Below are positions 1-8,697 of a stretch of 64,000 bases of DNA, one piece after another. The stretch is from Flavobacteriaceae bacterium. GTDB lineage: Bacteria; Bacteroidota; Bacteroidia; Flavobacteriales; Flavobacteriaceae. Each line of letters starts with the position of its first letter. Within the stretch, counting starts at the first letter, position 1. Made by a program: the position numbers and the translations under genes. Location of the stretch: the NCBI GenBank assembly GCA_002694465.1, contig NZMG01000035.1:1-64000 (forward strand). Direction: 5' to 3'. The notes under the pieces are model-generated. The model saw only the letters and a list, made by a program, of their open reading frames with translations. It did not search any database and was not told where the DNA came from.

Positions 1-340
1 GGAGGTCATCCCCCATATACAATACATTTTCGGGTTTAATGTTGTTTTCGGTAAAGTAGTTTTCTAGTGTACCTGTTTTAAAATGAGCTCCTAAATGTAC
101 TTCTTTTACACCCAAACCTTCTAAACGCTTACGCACCCCTTCATTACTTCCACCGCTTATAATACAAAGATTATAGCCTTTATCGATGGCGGTTTTGAGG
201 GCAAAACCGTCTTTAATATTCATATTCCGAAGCATTTCCCCATCGGTGTTTACAATCACGGTGCCATCGGTTAAAACGCCATCCACATCAAAAACAAACG
301 TGGTGATATGCTGTAAGTATTCTTTATAACTTTTTTCCAA
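1..340 (-). CDS. KdsC-type HAD phosphatase (3' end outside window)
   Basis: Only the first 113 codons are inside the window. The HAD motif I FDVDGVLTDG lies at about residues 17-26, followed by an ISGG motif II region and a YMGDD motif IV at the cut edge. This matches the small C0-type HAD enzymes of the KdsC family, which dephosphorylate 3-deoxy-D-manno-octulosonate 8-phosphate during Kdo/LPS synthesis in the cytoplasm. There is no in-frame ATG; TTG at 340-338 is the best start because it gives the family N-terminus and an in-frame TAA lies just upstream. It follows the DUF2520 gene by 15 bp on the same strand, so the two are probably cotranscribed. The exact substrate is inferred. Confidence 0.85.
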   Translation of the reverse strand, partial: MEKSYKEYLQHITTFVFDVDGVLTDGTVIVNTDGEMLRNMNIKDGFALKTAIDKGYNLCIISGGSNEGVRKRLEGLGVKEVHLGAHFKTGTLENYFTENNIKPENVLYMGDDL

Positions 341-355
341 AATTGTGTCTTTTTA

Positions 356-1099
356 TTAAAATTTACTCTGAATGGATTCAGAAAGTAAGGTATATATTTC
401 TTTATGCTTTGGGTCTTTCAATAAAGCCAAATGAGCTTCCATTGTTTTTATATCGTGTCGTTTGGCTGGGCCTGTTTGCGCTTCCGCTGGGGAAATGGAG
501 TTCAGTTTTTTTACTGTTTCTAGCATTAATGGCTTCAGTAAATCGAAATCTACATTTGCTTCCTTCAAAAAATCTTCGGCTAAATGAAATAAATGATTGC
601 TAAAATTATTTACCCAAACGGCACCTAGATGTAATTCTTGCCTTTTTTCTGTAGAAACTTCTACAACCTTTTTGGATAGTTTCTCGCCTAATTGTTTCAG
701 TAATTGTAAGTCCTCTGTGTTTTCAGCTTCAATGCAAATAGGGATGTTTTTCCATTTTAGCGTTGCATCCTTTGAAAAGGTTTGAGGCGGATAAAAAACC
801 CCACGTCGTTGTTTTGCCGAAATATTCTGTAATGCGGAAGTGCCCGAGGTATGCACTACAAGTCTATTTTCAAAAGGTAATGAGTCCGAAAAGTTGGGAA
901 TGGCATCGTCTTTTATGGCAATGATATAGACATCGACAATGGCTACCTTAGTAATGTCATTAATAAAGTGAGTCCCTTTTATTTCTGAAACTTCAAGCGA
1001 CGGACTATACACCTGGACAACATTCACCTTTCTTTTTTTAAAGGCTTTGTAAAGATGTTGCCCCACATTTCCGAAGCCAAAAATTACCACTGAAATCAT
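356..1099 (-). CDS. Rossmann-fold DUF2520 domain protein
   Basis: A 247-residue protein with an N-terminal dinucleotide-binding motif GFGNVG at residues 8-13 and the C-terminal DUF2520 region containing TGPAKRHD. The fold is that of F420H2:NADP oxidoreductase or pyrroline-5-carboxylate reductase-like proteins, but the substrate is unknown. The start is ATG. It lies 15 bp upstream of the KdsC-like phosphatase on the same strand. A role in Kdo or nucleotide housekeeping can only be guessed from this linkage. Confidence 0.85.
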   Translation of the reverse strand: MISVVIFGFGNVGQHLYKAFKKRKVNVVQVYSPSLEVSEIKGTHFINDITKVAIVDVYIIAIKDDAIPNFSDSLPFENRLVVHTSGTSALQNISAKQRRGVFYPPQTFSKDATLKWKNIPICIEAENTEDLQLLKQLGEKLSKKVVEVSTEKRQELHLGAVWVNNFSNHLFHLAEDFLKEANVDFDLLKPLMLETVKKLNSISPAEAQTGPAKRHDIKTMEAHLALLKDPKHKEIYTLLSESIQSKF

Positions 1100-1172
1100 A
1101 TCACGAATTTAAAATATTTATCTTCATGAGTGGCAATTATTGGGTATCTTTATTCACTAAGTTTTCAGTGCC

Positions 1173-1697
1173 TTGGAAATAATTGAAACAAATATTACAG
1201 AAAGAACAGTCAAATATATTGAGTTTGATACATCAATAAATTGTATAAAGCTTCTCCCTTTAGACAACTGGTGTTTAATTATAATCGCTGACGATAAAAA
1301 TCAAATTTTTTTTGAAGAAATAATAGGGCAGTCAATTGACCGAAAAGTGGGCTATATTTTGAGTGTCGGCGAACAATATGATTTTATACACAATTTGGCA
1401 GATGAAATAATTGGGGTTCGTGCTTGTGAAATTGAAGATAATTTTCTGCCGGAGCATGTAATTATGACAGTAGGTGAAAAAGACTTTGAAAATGGTATTT
1501 GGTTTGGACTTTTCTTAACGATGAATAATGAAACTGATATAAATGAAACAATAATCTTAGACTTCACAAAAAGATCAAGAAATCTAATAATCGAATTAAT
1601 TAAAAAAATAGAAAACGGGTATTTACCACCTGATGATATTCCACAAAATAGCTTCAAATCATTTTTAAAGCAGATTAAAACAAAGTTTAGTTTTTAA
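1173..1697 (+). CDS. hypothetical protein, 174 aa
   Basis: I do not recognise this protein. It is acidic and soluble, has no signal peptide or membrane segment, and is more AT-rich than its neighbours. The frame opens at TTG 1173 just after an in-frame TAA; there is no ATG near the N-terminus, so either TTG is used or the 5' end is degraded. A weak promoter-like TATCTTTA lies at 1145-1152. It stands alone between a divergent DUF2520 gene and the globin gene, and could be a recently acquired orphan. Confidence 0.55.
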   Translation: MEIIETNITERTVKYIEFDTSINCIKLLPLDNWCLIIIADDKNQIFFEEIIGQSIDRKVGYILSVGEQYDFIHNLADEIIGVRACEIEDNFLPEHVIMTVGEKDFENGIWFGLFLTMNNETDINETIILDFTKRSRNLIIELIKKIENGYLPPDDIPQNSFKSFLKQIKTKFSF

Positions 1698-1729
1698 TTT
1701 AATAATTCAGAACAAGTTTCAAGGCAATT

Positions 1730-2125
1730 ATGAATCGAGACATTCAAACGAGAGAAGATGTTCACCTACTAGTTACCACTTTCTATGCGAAAGTAAGAAA
1801 GGACGAATTGTTAGCTCCTATTTTTAACCCCATGATTCAAGATTGGGAAGAGCATTTTGAAAAGTTAACCGATTTTTGGGAAGGAAACCTCTTTTTTAAA
1901 AAAAAATATCTTGGAAATCCGCTTGTAAAGCACGTTGAAGTTGATAAATTCCATCATGGAACAATTGAAGCAAAGCACTTTGGCGTTTGGCTAAACTTAT
2001 GGTATGAAACAGTCGATGCCCTTTTTGAAGGGGAAGTAGCGCAAAGAGCAAAAAATCGAGCACGAAATATGAGTACGTTTATCCATTTAAAAATATTTGA
2101 AGCAAGGAATGAATCCTCAAATTAA
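1730..2125 (+). CDS. group III truncated haemoglobin
   Basis: A 131-residue globin of the short 2-on-2 type. The N-terminal helix carries the FY..VR.DELLAPIF pattern of group III proteins, followed by DFWEG in the CD region and a histidine-rich stretch before KHFGVWLNLW that should provide the proximal haem ligand. Group III globins bind oxygen or nitric oxide, but their physiological role is poorly defined. It is 32 bp downstream of the hypothetical gene and 70 bp upstream of the cytochrome c assembly gene, which has its own promoter, so it may be monocistronic. Confidence 0.85.
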   Translation: MNRDIQTREDVHLLVTTFYAKVRKDELLAPIFNPMIQDWEEHFEKLTDFWEGNLFFKKKYLGNPLVKHVEVDKFHHGTIEAKHFGVWLNLWYETVDALFEGEVAQRAKNRARNMSTFIHLKIFEARNESSN

Positions 2126-2172
2126 AATCAATCAATTAACAAATTTTAACCCGCTTTTTTTCACTATTTAGC

Positions 2173-2180
2173 TACCTTTG
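2173..2180 (+). promoter_or_regulatory. TAnnTTTG promoter element for the CcsBA gene
   Basis: TACCTTTG matches the Bacteroidetes -7 consensus exactly and ends 15 bp before ATG 2196. The ORF track opens this gene at the TTG inside this box, which is therefore promoter and not coding. Confidence 0.75.
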
Positions 2181-2195
2181 CACAAAATTATTCGC

Positions 2196-5100
2196 ATGCA
2201 AAAGAAACTTGCCGCAATCCTTTTCTCTACAAGACTTACCGCTATTTTATTTATTGTTTTTGCAACTGCTATGGCGGTAGGAACTTTTATAGATCAAGGC
2301 TACGAACGTCCACCATCACCCTATGCCCGTGAAATGATTTTTAATGCGTGGTGGTTTGAAGCAATCATGGTTTTCTTTGTCATCAATTTCTTAGGGAATA
2401 TGATTCGGTTTAGATTATTCCGAAAAGAAAAATGGGCCACTTTATTACTTCACATTTCTTTTATCTTAATCCTGGTAGGTGCCTTCGTTACAAGATATAT
2501 AGGCTATGAAGGAGTCATGCACATTCGTGAAGGTGCAACCGAAAGTACTTTTCTTTCTGAAAATACCTACCTCACAACCTATATCGATGGGGATTATAGG
2601 GTTGACGGTGTGCAGATGCGTCGATTTTTGGATCCAAAATTACTGCGACTTTCAGAACGATTGAATAATGATTTCAATATTGAAACAGATTATAACAAAC
2701 AGCCCGTAACCATTCAATTTAAGGGGTTTATTGAAAATGCAAAGGAGGATTTAATACCGTCCGAAGAAGGTGATGAGTATTTCAAAATTGTAGAAGCAGG
2801 TGATGGAAATCGACACGAACATTGGCTAAAAGTAGGGGAGGTTGCCAATATTCATAATTTGCTTTTTGCAGTTAATAATGATACTTCTGGCGCTATTAAT
2901 ATAACAGCTACAGATAGCACTTATACCATCGAAAGCCCATTTGGAGGAACCTTTATGCGAATGGCAGACCAGTTTCAAGGAGAAGTTCTTGCCGATACTG
3001 TTCAACCCTTGCAGCTTAGATCATTGTATCAACTAGCAGGTACTGCTTTTGTTTTTCCAGAGCCTGTTACCAAAGGGGATTATGGAATTGTAAAAGCCGA
3101 TAAAACAGATAAAACAGGAACGGATGCCCTTATTTTAGAAGTAAGTTCCAACAATGAAACCAAGACGGTAAATTTGCTGGGAGGCAAAGGGTTAGCGCCA
3201 GAGCCTGTAACCACAGAGGTGGGCGGACTTAAAGTAAGTCTTGCTTATGGTTCCAAAGCTTATAAGTTGCCTTTCAGTATTACGCTTAACGATTTTATTG
3301 CTGATAAATATCCAGGAACTGAAAAGGCCTACGCTGCTTTTAAAAGTAAGATTACCGTAAACAATTCTGAAACAGATTTTTTCGATTATGAGATTTATAT
3401 GAATCACGTGCTCGATCATCAAGGCTATCGATTCTTTCAAGCTTCTTTTGATCCCGATGAAAAAGGAACTGTGCTTTCGGTAAATCACGATTGGTGGGGC
3501 ACTTGGATAACGTATATAGGTTATTTTCTACTTTACATTGGGTTAATGGCTATTTTATTTGCCCCTAATACGCGTTTCACCGATTTAGAAAAAATGCTAA
3601 ATAAGATAAAAAAGAAGAAAAAATCACTTGCTACGCTAATTCTAGTTATTATTTCGTTTTCAGGATTTTCACAAGAATCAGGACAGCACTTACTTCAAAA
3701 AGCAGAAGCAGATTCTGTTATTAAAGCGAATATTGTTTCTGAAGCCCACGCCGCTAAATTTGGACGTTTAGTTATTCAAGATAATGGTAGAATGAAGCCT
3801 ATTAACACCTTTGCTAGTGAATTACTGCGAAAGGTGAGTGGTAAAAACTCTTTTGAAGGCTTAAATCCAGATCAAACATTTCTTTCGATGACCGAATTCC
3901 CAACCTATTGGTACGGAATTCCCATTATTAAGTTAGATTGGAGAAACGATAGTATTAAAAAGATTTTGGGCGTGCCCAAGGATGCTAAAAGTATTTCCTT
4001 AATTGATTTATTTGACGAAAGAGGGAATAATAAAATTGATCCCTATATTCAGGAAGCTTCATCGAAAGTAAACCCCAATCAGTTTGAAAAGGATTTTATT
4101 AAACTTTACGAAAAATCTTATTTGCTCAATGAAGCATTGGGCGGCGGTATTCTGAAAATATTCCCCATCCCAGGAGATTCCAACAATAAATGGCTGTCCT
4201 ATCCAGAATTGGAACAAGCACAATTTAAAGGAATGGATTCGTTGTATGCAAAGAATATTCTTCCGTTGTATTTTGACAGTCTTCGCAATGCAAGAAAAAC
4301 GGGTGATTATAGTAGGGCAGAAGAGTTTTTAGAAAGTATTACAGGCTTTCAGAAACGCTATGGAAGTGAAGTTTTACTTTCCGAAAAGAAGGTAAATACA
4401 GAAATTCTATATAATAAAGTAGACCTTTTTAATAGGCTGTATCACTATTATATTATGTTTGGAGCCTTTATGTTCATCTTTATCATTTTTCAAATTTTTA
4501 AAGAACGAAAGGTTTTTAAATGGCTTATAAAGGTCTGTAAAATTTCAATTTGGGCGTTATTCATATTAATGACTTTCGGGTTGGTGGCGCGATGGTATAT
4601 TAGCGGGCATGCTCCTTGGAGTGATGCCTATGAAAGTATTATTTATGTGAGTTGGGCAACCATGTTCTTTGGGCTTGCCTTTGGAAGAAAAAGTGATTTA
4701 ACCATTGCAGCAACTGCCTTTGTAGCTTCTATGTTGCTATGGGTGGCGCATTTAAGCTGGGTAGATCCCGCCATTGCCAATTTACAGCCCGTCTTGGATA
4801 GTTATTGGCTTATGATACACGTTGCTGTGATTGTAGCTAGTTATGGTCCCTTCACACTCGGAATGATTTTAGGTGCTGTCGCATTGTTACTTATGTTAAT
4901 GACGACGAAGAAGAACAAGCTTAAAATGGATTTAAATATTAAAGAGATTACCACCATTACCGAAATGTCATTAACGGTTGGTTTGGTAATGTTGACTATT
5001 GGAAACTTTTTAGGTGGTCAATGGGCAAATGAAAGTTGGGGACGCTATTGGGGTTGGGATCCTAAAGAAACTTGGGCGTTAATTAGTATTATGATTTATG

Positions 5101-5354
5101 CCTTTGTGATTCATGCAAGGTTAGTTCCGGGATTACGGGGGCGATGGATTTTTAATGTCTTTGCTATTTTTGCCTATGCAAGTATTATGATGACCTATTT
5201 TGGAGTCAACTTCTATCTTACAGGACTACATTCGTATGCTAGCGGTGATGTTCCCGTAACTCCTAATTTTGTGTATTATTTAATAACCTTTTTTGTGTTA
5301 TTGAGTGTTGCATCCTACTTCAGTTATAAAAAGTACTATGTAAAAAAGGGATAA
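2196..5354 (+). CDS. fused ResB-CcsA cytochrome c biogenesis protein
   Basis: A 1052-residue fusion of the two system II cytochrome c maturation subunits, which export haem and attach it to CxxCH apocytochromes at the outer face of the inner membrane. The N-terminal half has several ResB-type membrane helices around a large periplasmic domain. A hydrophobic segment ending in GFSQE near residue 490 then leads into a second periplasmic region, and a multi-helix CcsA half carries the haem-handling WGWDPKETWALI motif near residue 950. ATG 2196 is preferred over the track's TTG 2178, which lies in the promoter. Such fusions are known in Bacteroidetes and epsilonproteobacteria. A terminator overlaps the stop codon. 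Confidence 0.92.
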   Translation: MQKKLAAILFSTRLTAILFIVFATAMAVGTFIDQGYERPPSPYAREMIFNAWWFEAIMVFFVINFLGNMIRFRLFRKEKWATLLLHISFILILVGAFVTRYIGYEGVMHIREGATESTFLSENTYLTTYIDGDYRVDGVQMRRFLDPKLLRLSERLNNDFNIETDYNKQPVTIQFKGFIENAKEDLIPSEEGDEYFKIVEAGDGNRHEHWLKVGEVANIHNLLFAVNNDTSGAINITATDSTYTIESPFGGTFMRMADQFQGEVLADTVQPLQLRSLYQLAGTAFVFPEPVTKGDYGIVKADKTDKTGTDALILEVSSNNETKTVNLLGGKGLAPEPVTTEVGGLKVSLAYGSKAYKLPFSITLNDFIADKYPGTEKAYAAFKSKITVNNSETDFFDYEIYMNHVLDHQGYRFFQASFDPDEKGTVLSVNHDWWGTWITYIGYFLLYIGLMAILFAPNTRFTDLEKMLNKIKKKKKSLATLILVIISFSGFSQESGQHLLQKAEADSVIKANIVSEAHAAKFGRLVIQDNGRMKPINTFASELLRKVSGKNSFEGLNPDQTFLSMTEFPTYWYGIPIIKLDWRNDSIKKILGVPKDAKSISLIDLFDERGNNKIDPYIQEASSKVNPNQFEKDFIKLYEKSYLLNEALGGGILKIFPIPGDSNNKWLSYPELEQAQFKGMDSLYAKNILPLYFDSLRNARKTGDYSRAEEFLESITGFQKRYGSEVLLSEKKVNTEILYNKVDLFNRLYHYYIMFGAFMFIFIIFQIFKERKVFKWLIKVCKISIWALFILMTFGLVARWYISGHAPWSDAYESIIYVSWATMFFGLAFGRKSDLTIAATAFVASMLLWVAHLSWVDPAIANLQPVLDSYWLMIHVAVIVASYGPFTLGMILGAVALLLMLMTTKKNKLKMDLNIKEITTITEMSLTVGLVMLTIGNFLGGQWANESWGRYWGWDPKETWALISIMIYAFVIHARLVPGLRGRWIFNVFAIFAYASIMMTYFGVNFYLTGLHSYASGDVPVTPNFVYYLITFFVLLSVASYFSYKKYYVKKG

Positions 5355-5377
5355 GTTTTTAATCTTATCCCTTTTTT
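5342..5377. terminator. bidirectional rho-independent terminator
   Basis: A perfect 14-bp inverted repeat (AAAAAAGGGATAAG and its complement) with an 8-nt loop. The CcsBA stop codon TAA lies in the left arm. It is flanked by A and T runs and sits between convergent genes, so it can serve both. Confidence 0.85.
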
Positions 5378-5396
5378 ACAATTAACTAATTAACCT

Positions 5397-6704
5397 CTAA
5401 TTATAAATATAGTCTGGTTGCTGTTCAACCATTCTATAGTCTTGTTGGATTTGTTCTCCTATTTCTAGTTTTTCATACAACTCTTTCGTCATATCCTCGA
5501 TATCAGCTTCGGTAGTGTTTAGTTTTCTAGCAATTTTTGCATTGTCTTTTCCTTCTGAAATGTACTGCAACAGCTTTATTTCAAAACCATCTAAATCGTA
5601 ATGCATGATTAGGTTTTCTAAATAGACATCTTCTACCAATTTTTCGGCTTTTTGGCGGGTATTCAGAACTTCTTGTCGTTTTAAGAAGATTCTCATTTCA
5701 ACTTGTCGCAATGCGTTTTCCTCCTTAATAGCCTGCATTCTAAACATATTAGCATAGGTTAGAATGAGCATTTCTGTAATTACTGCTGCCTTTATATGAA
5801 AGGTTTGCGTAGACAAAAATTCGATCCCTATAGGATTTAGAACAAAGAAATCAAAGCAAAATAATAATGGAATAAAGGACGCAATCACATAGAATTTTGC
5901 ATAATTCTTTCGGCTAAATAAGTACACTCCTGCATTAAAATATGCAAATAAGACAGTGAATAAAGCAGCATTGGTTATGGTTGAAAATATTTCTTTTTGT
6001 GTGATAGCACTAAACGCAACAGCCACTGCCGCAATACAGAATAAAGGCAGGGTCACCCATTTCATTTTGGGCATAAACTCTTTTAAATTTAAATACCGAT
6101 CGGCAAAAATAGCACTGCAAGCAACGGCAATAAACATGAGTAACGATTGCAGGGTGGGGATTACCTCTTTTACCTCCCAATTCAATAAACTAAATAAGCC
6201 ATCGCTGAAGAATAACAAAATCGCCGTTCCAGTGATGGTGAATGAATAAAAAAGAAATGTTTTTTCATCGAATAAGAAAAAGCAAACCAAGTTTAATAAC
6301 ATAAGGGTGGCCACAAAGCCGTAAAATAGCCCTTGATTAAATATGGTAACAATGTCTGTAGATGCTTTTTCCTGAATTACCGTTTGGTCATCAAAAATAA
6401 CGAAGGATGATCCGCCCCCAGAAGTATTTTTTTTGTAGGAAAATTCTTCATTGTTGAAAAAATGATCAGAAAACAAAAAACTCCCATTGTAATACAACGA
6501 AGCATCAACAGGTGTAATAAAATAGGAAGGATTCATCACTGTATTTGGGCCGTTAAATTCGGCTCCTGATTGCTTGTAAAGCACTGCATTTTCAAGGCTT
6601 TGAAGCGAAATACTGTTTGCCTTAATTTGGGCTTTATAGGTCTTATTTTTGGCAAATGTAGCCGTCGATAAGACCATTAAAAGAAGTAAAATTACTGTCC
6701 TCAT
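5397..6704 (-). CDS. 7TMR-DISM-like membrane protein with C-terminal HTH
   Basis: A 435-residue protein read from ATG 6704; the track's TTG 6737 would put a hydrophilic stretch before the signal peptide. A signal peptide (about 1-18) and an extracytoplasmic domain are followed by roughly seven membrane helices between residues 125 and 310. A basic, probably helical linker then leads to a LuxR-type helix-turn-helix (FEIKLLQYISEGKDNAKIAR) near residues 375-420. This is the layout of a membrane-embedded one-component regulator that senses outside and acts on DNA inside. The ligand and targets are unknown. There is no kinase domain and no adjacent partner; the gene is flanked by terminators on both sides. 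Confidence 0.72.
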   Translation of the reverse strand: MRTVILLLLMVLSTATFAKNKTYKAQIKANSISLQSLENAVLYKQSGAEFNGPNTVMNPSYFITPVDASLYYNGSFLFSDHFFNNEEFSYKKNTSGGGSSFVIFDDQTVIQEKASTDIVTIFNQGLFYGFVATLMLLNLVCFFLFDEKTFLFYSFTITGTAILLFFSDGLFSLLNWEVKEVIPTLQSLLMFIAVACSAIFADRYLNLKEFMPKMKWVTLPLFCIAAVAVAFSAITQKEIFSTITNAALFTVLFAYFNAGVYLFSRKNYAKFYVIASFIPLLFCFDFFVLNPIGIEFLSTQTFHIKAAVITEMLILTYANMFRMQAIKEENALRQVEMRIFLKRQEVLNTRQKAEKLVEDVYLENLIMHYDLDGFEIKLLQYISEGKDNAKIARKLNTTEADIEDMTKELYEKLEIGEQIQQDYRMVEQQPDYIYN

Positions 6705-6794
6705 AATAAGTAGGTTTAATCTATTTGGGACTACCAATATAATTAAAAATTACATTTAATCTAATTTTTTTGCACTTTATCGGGATTTTCGTAC

Positions 6795-6821
6795 AAAAAA
6801 AAGCTGCCCATAGGACAGCTT
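6795..6821 (-). terminator. fumC terminator
   Basis: On the minus strand a stem AAGCTGTCC...GGGCAGCTT is followed by a run of eight Ts, 24 bp after the fumC stop codon. Confidence 0.8.
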
Positions 6822-6844
6822 GTAAATTTGATAAGAACTTAATT

Positions 6845-8239
6845 TTATAATTCGCCTACCATGTCTTCGGGTTTTACCCAAGCATCAAACTCTTCAGCTG
6901 TAAGATACCCAAGGTTAATAGCTTCTTCTTTTAAAGTGGTTCCATTTTTATGTGCCGTATTCGCAATTTCAGCAGCTTTGTAATACCCAATTTTAGTATT
7001 TAATGCCGTAACCAGCATTAACGAATTGTTTAATTGCTTTTTAATAACATCATAATTGGGCTCAATCCCTTGGGCACAATGCTCGTCAAAAGAGACACAG
7101 GCATCCCCTAATAATTGCGCCGACTGTAATATGTTGGCAGCCATCACGGGTTTAAAGACGTTTAATTCGTAGTGGCCTTGCATCCCTCCAACAGTAATGG
7201 CTACATCATTCCCCATTACTTGTGCACAGACCATGGTCATCGCTTCACATTGTGTAGGATTTACTTTACCAGGCATAATAGAAGAACCTGGCTCATTAGC
7301 AGGGATAGTAATTTCTCCAATCCCACTTCTAGGGCCACTCGCGAGCATTCTAATATCGTTGGCAATTTTATTTAAGGATACCGCTAGTTGTTTTAAAGCA
7401 CCGTGAGATTCAACAATGGCATCGTGAGATGCCAAAGCTTCAAATTTATTTTCGGCGGTGATAAATGGCAATCCTGTAAATTGAGCAATATAGGATGCTA
7501 CTTTTTCGGAATAGCCTTTAGGTGTATTAATCCCAGTTCCTACAGCCGTTCCCCCTAATGCCATTTCAGATAAATGAGGGAGCGTATTTTTTAAGGCTCT
7601 AAGTCCGTGGTCCAATTGCGATGCATAGCCACTAAATTCTTGCCCAAGGGTGAGCGGAGTGGCATCCATTAAATGGGTACGTCCAATTTTTACTACTTTG
7701 TTGTATTCTTTTGCTTTTTTCTGAAGCGTTTTCAGTAATTGCTCCACACCCGGGATGGTTACCTCTACAATCTTTTTATAGGCCGCAATGTGCATTCCTG
7801 TAGGAAAGGTATCGTTAGACGACTGAGATTTGTTTACATCGTCATTTGGCTGCAGCGTTTTATCGCCCTCACCAATAGCTTTTCCGGCAAGTTGGTGGGC
7901 ACGATTGGCAATTACTTCGTTTACATTCATATTACTTTGCGTACCGCTTCCCGTTTGCCAAATCACCAACGGAAATTGGTCGTCGTGTTTTCCTGCTAAA
8001 ATCTCATCACATACTTGGGTGATTAGATCTCTTTTTTCTTCAGGAAGGACCCCCAACTCATAGTTGGTATACGCGGCGGCTTTCTTTAAATACGCAAAGC
8101 CATACACCACCTCAAGTGGCATAGAAGCTGGGCTTCCTATTTTAAAATTATTACGAGAACGCTCTGTTTGCGCACCCCAAAGTTTATCGGCAGGGACTTG
8201 CACCTCGCCCATGGTATCTTTTTCAATTCGGTAGTTCAT
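6845..8239 (-). CDS. fumC: class II fumarate hydratase
   Basis: A 464-residue cytoplasmic TCA-cycle enzyme that interconverts fumarate and malate without an iron-sulfur cluster. The superfamily signature [11 protein letters not shown] is present near residue 320, along with [13 protein letters not shown] and TGMHIA as in Escherichia coli FumC, and the length is normal. The track adds 30 residues from an upstream TTG; ATG 8239 gives the conserved start [13 protein letters not shown] and lies 22 bp after a TACCTTTG box on the minus strand. It is monocistronic with its own terminator. Confidence 0.97.
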   Translation of the reverse strand: MNYRIEKDTMGEVQVPADKLWGAQTERSRNNFKIGSPASMPLEVVYGFAYLKKAAAYTNYELGVLPEEKRDLITQVCDEILAGKHDDQFPLVIWQTGSGTQSNMNVNEVIANRAHQLAGKAIGEGDKTLQPNDDVNKSQSSNDTFPTGMHIAAYKKIVEVTIPGVEQLLKTLQKKAKEYNKVVKIGRTHLMDATPLTLGQEFSGYASQLDHGLRALKNTLPHLSEMALGGTAVGTGINTPKGYSEKVASYIAQFTGLPFITAENKFEALASHDAIVESHGALKQLAVSLNKIANDIRMLASGPRSGIGEITIPANEPGSSIMPGKVNPTQCEAMTMVCAQVMGNDVAITVGGMQGHYELNVFKPVMAANILQSAQLLGDACVSFDEHCAQGIEPNYDVIKKQLNNSLMLVTALNTKIGYYKAAEIANTAHKNGTTLKEEAINLGYLTAEEFDAWVKPEDMVGEL

Positions 8240-8260
8240 AATACTCTTTTTAAAGCTTTG

Positions 8261-8268
8261 CAAAGGTA
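8261..8268 (-). promoter_or_regulatory. TAnnTTTG promoter element for fumC
   Basis: TACCTTTG on the minus strand, 22 bp upstream of ATG 8239. It merges with the palindrome CTTTGCAAAG (8256-8265). No clear -33 TTG is seen. Confidence 0.6.
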
Positions 8269-8320
8269 CGAATATTGCCTGTTTTACTAAAGTGAGAAAC
8301 TGTTTAATTATCTGTAATGG

Positions 8321-8398
8321 ACATCCCACCCCTAACCCTCCCTTCGAAGGGAGGGGCGAAATATAATTCCCCCTTTGAAGGGGGATTAAGGGGGATGT
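8321..8398. repeat. 78-bp palindromic intergenic repeat
   Basis: The ends ACATCCC and GGGATGT are inverted copies. Inside lie two smaller palindromes, CCCTCCCTTCGAAGGGAGGG-like and CCCCCTTTGAAGGGGG, giving a cruciform-prone, G/C-rich island in AT-rich DNA. The layout resembles the short REP or MITE-like repeats dispersed in Bacteroidetes genomes. Only this copy is in the window, so being dispersed is inferred. Confidence 0.7.
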
Positions 8399-8450
8399 TA
8401 TAAATGTATAAAACAGAATTAATTGTTGTTGTTTTCTGAAAAAAAGCTGT

Positions 8451-8458
8451 TATATTTG
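8451..8458 (+). promoter_or_regulatory. promoter for the small membrane protein gene
   Basis: TATATTTG matches the -7 consensus exactly, with a TTG at 8428-8430 leaving a 20-bp spacer. It lies 19 bp before ATG 8478. Confidence 0.75.
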
Positions 8459-8477
8459 CACAACAAAACACGTTATT

Positions 8478-8648
8478 ATGTTTGAATTTGATCAATACCT
8501 CGGATTTTTAGCCTTTTTAACCATTTTAACCATTGGATTTTGGTTGATGATTTTCTTAATTTCATTTATGCCATATTGGATTACTGGTTATTTAATTGAG
8601 AATTACAAACTAAAGCGTGAAGCAAAAAAGAAAGAACTAGAAGGATAA
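8478..8648 (+). CDS. small membrane protein, 56 aa
   Basis: This ORF is too short for the track but is well supported: ATG start, a full -33/-7 promoter just upstream, and a strong terminator 23 bp after the stop. The protein has one long hydrophobic stretch (about residues 9-38, one or two membrane helices) followed by a highly charged lysine/glutamate tail. I do not recognise a family. It is the only gene between the palindromic repeat and the terminator. Confidence 0.65.
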   Translation: MFEFDQYLGFLAFLTILTIGFWLMIFLISFMPYWITGYLIENYKLKREAKKKELEG

Positions 8649-8670
8649 TTTTCTTCTTTATGATATTAAA

Positions 8671-8697
8671 AACCCAGCCTAACGGCTGGGTTTTTTT
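8671..8697. terminator. bidirectional terminator
   Basis: A 9-bp stem AACCCAGCC/GGCTGGGTT with a 4-nt loop, T-rich on both sides. It serves the 56-aa gene and abuts the stop codon (8696-8698) of the convergent secreted-protein gene. Confidence 0.85.

Noticed and set aside
343-603. 86-aa hydrophobic ORF on the plus strand
   Set aside because: It is the complement of the DUF2520 gene; the hydrophobic look comes from reading the opposite strand.
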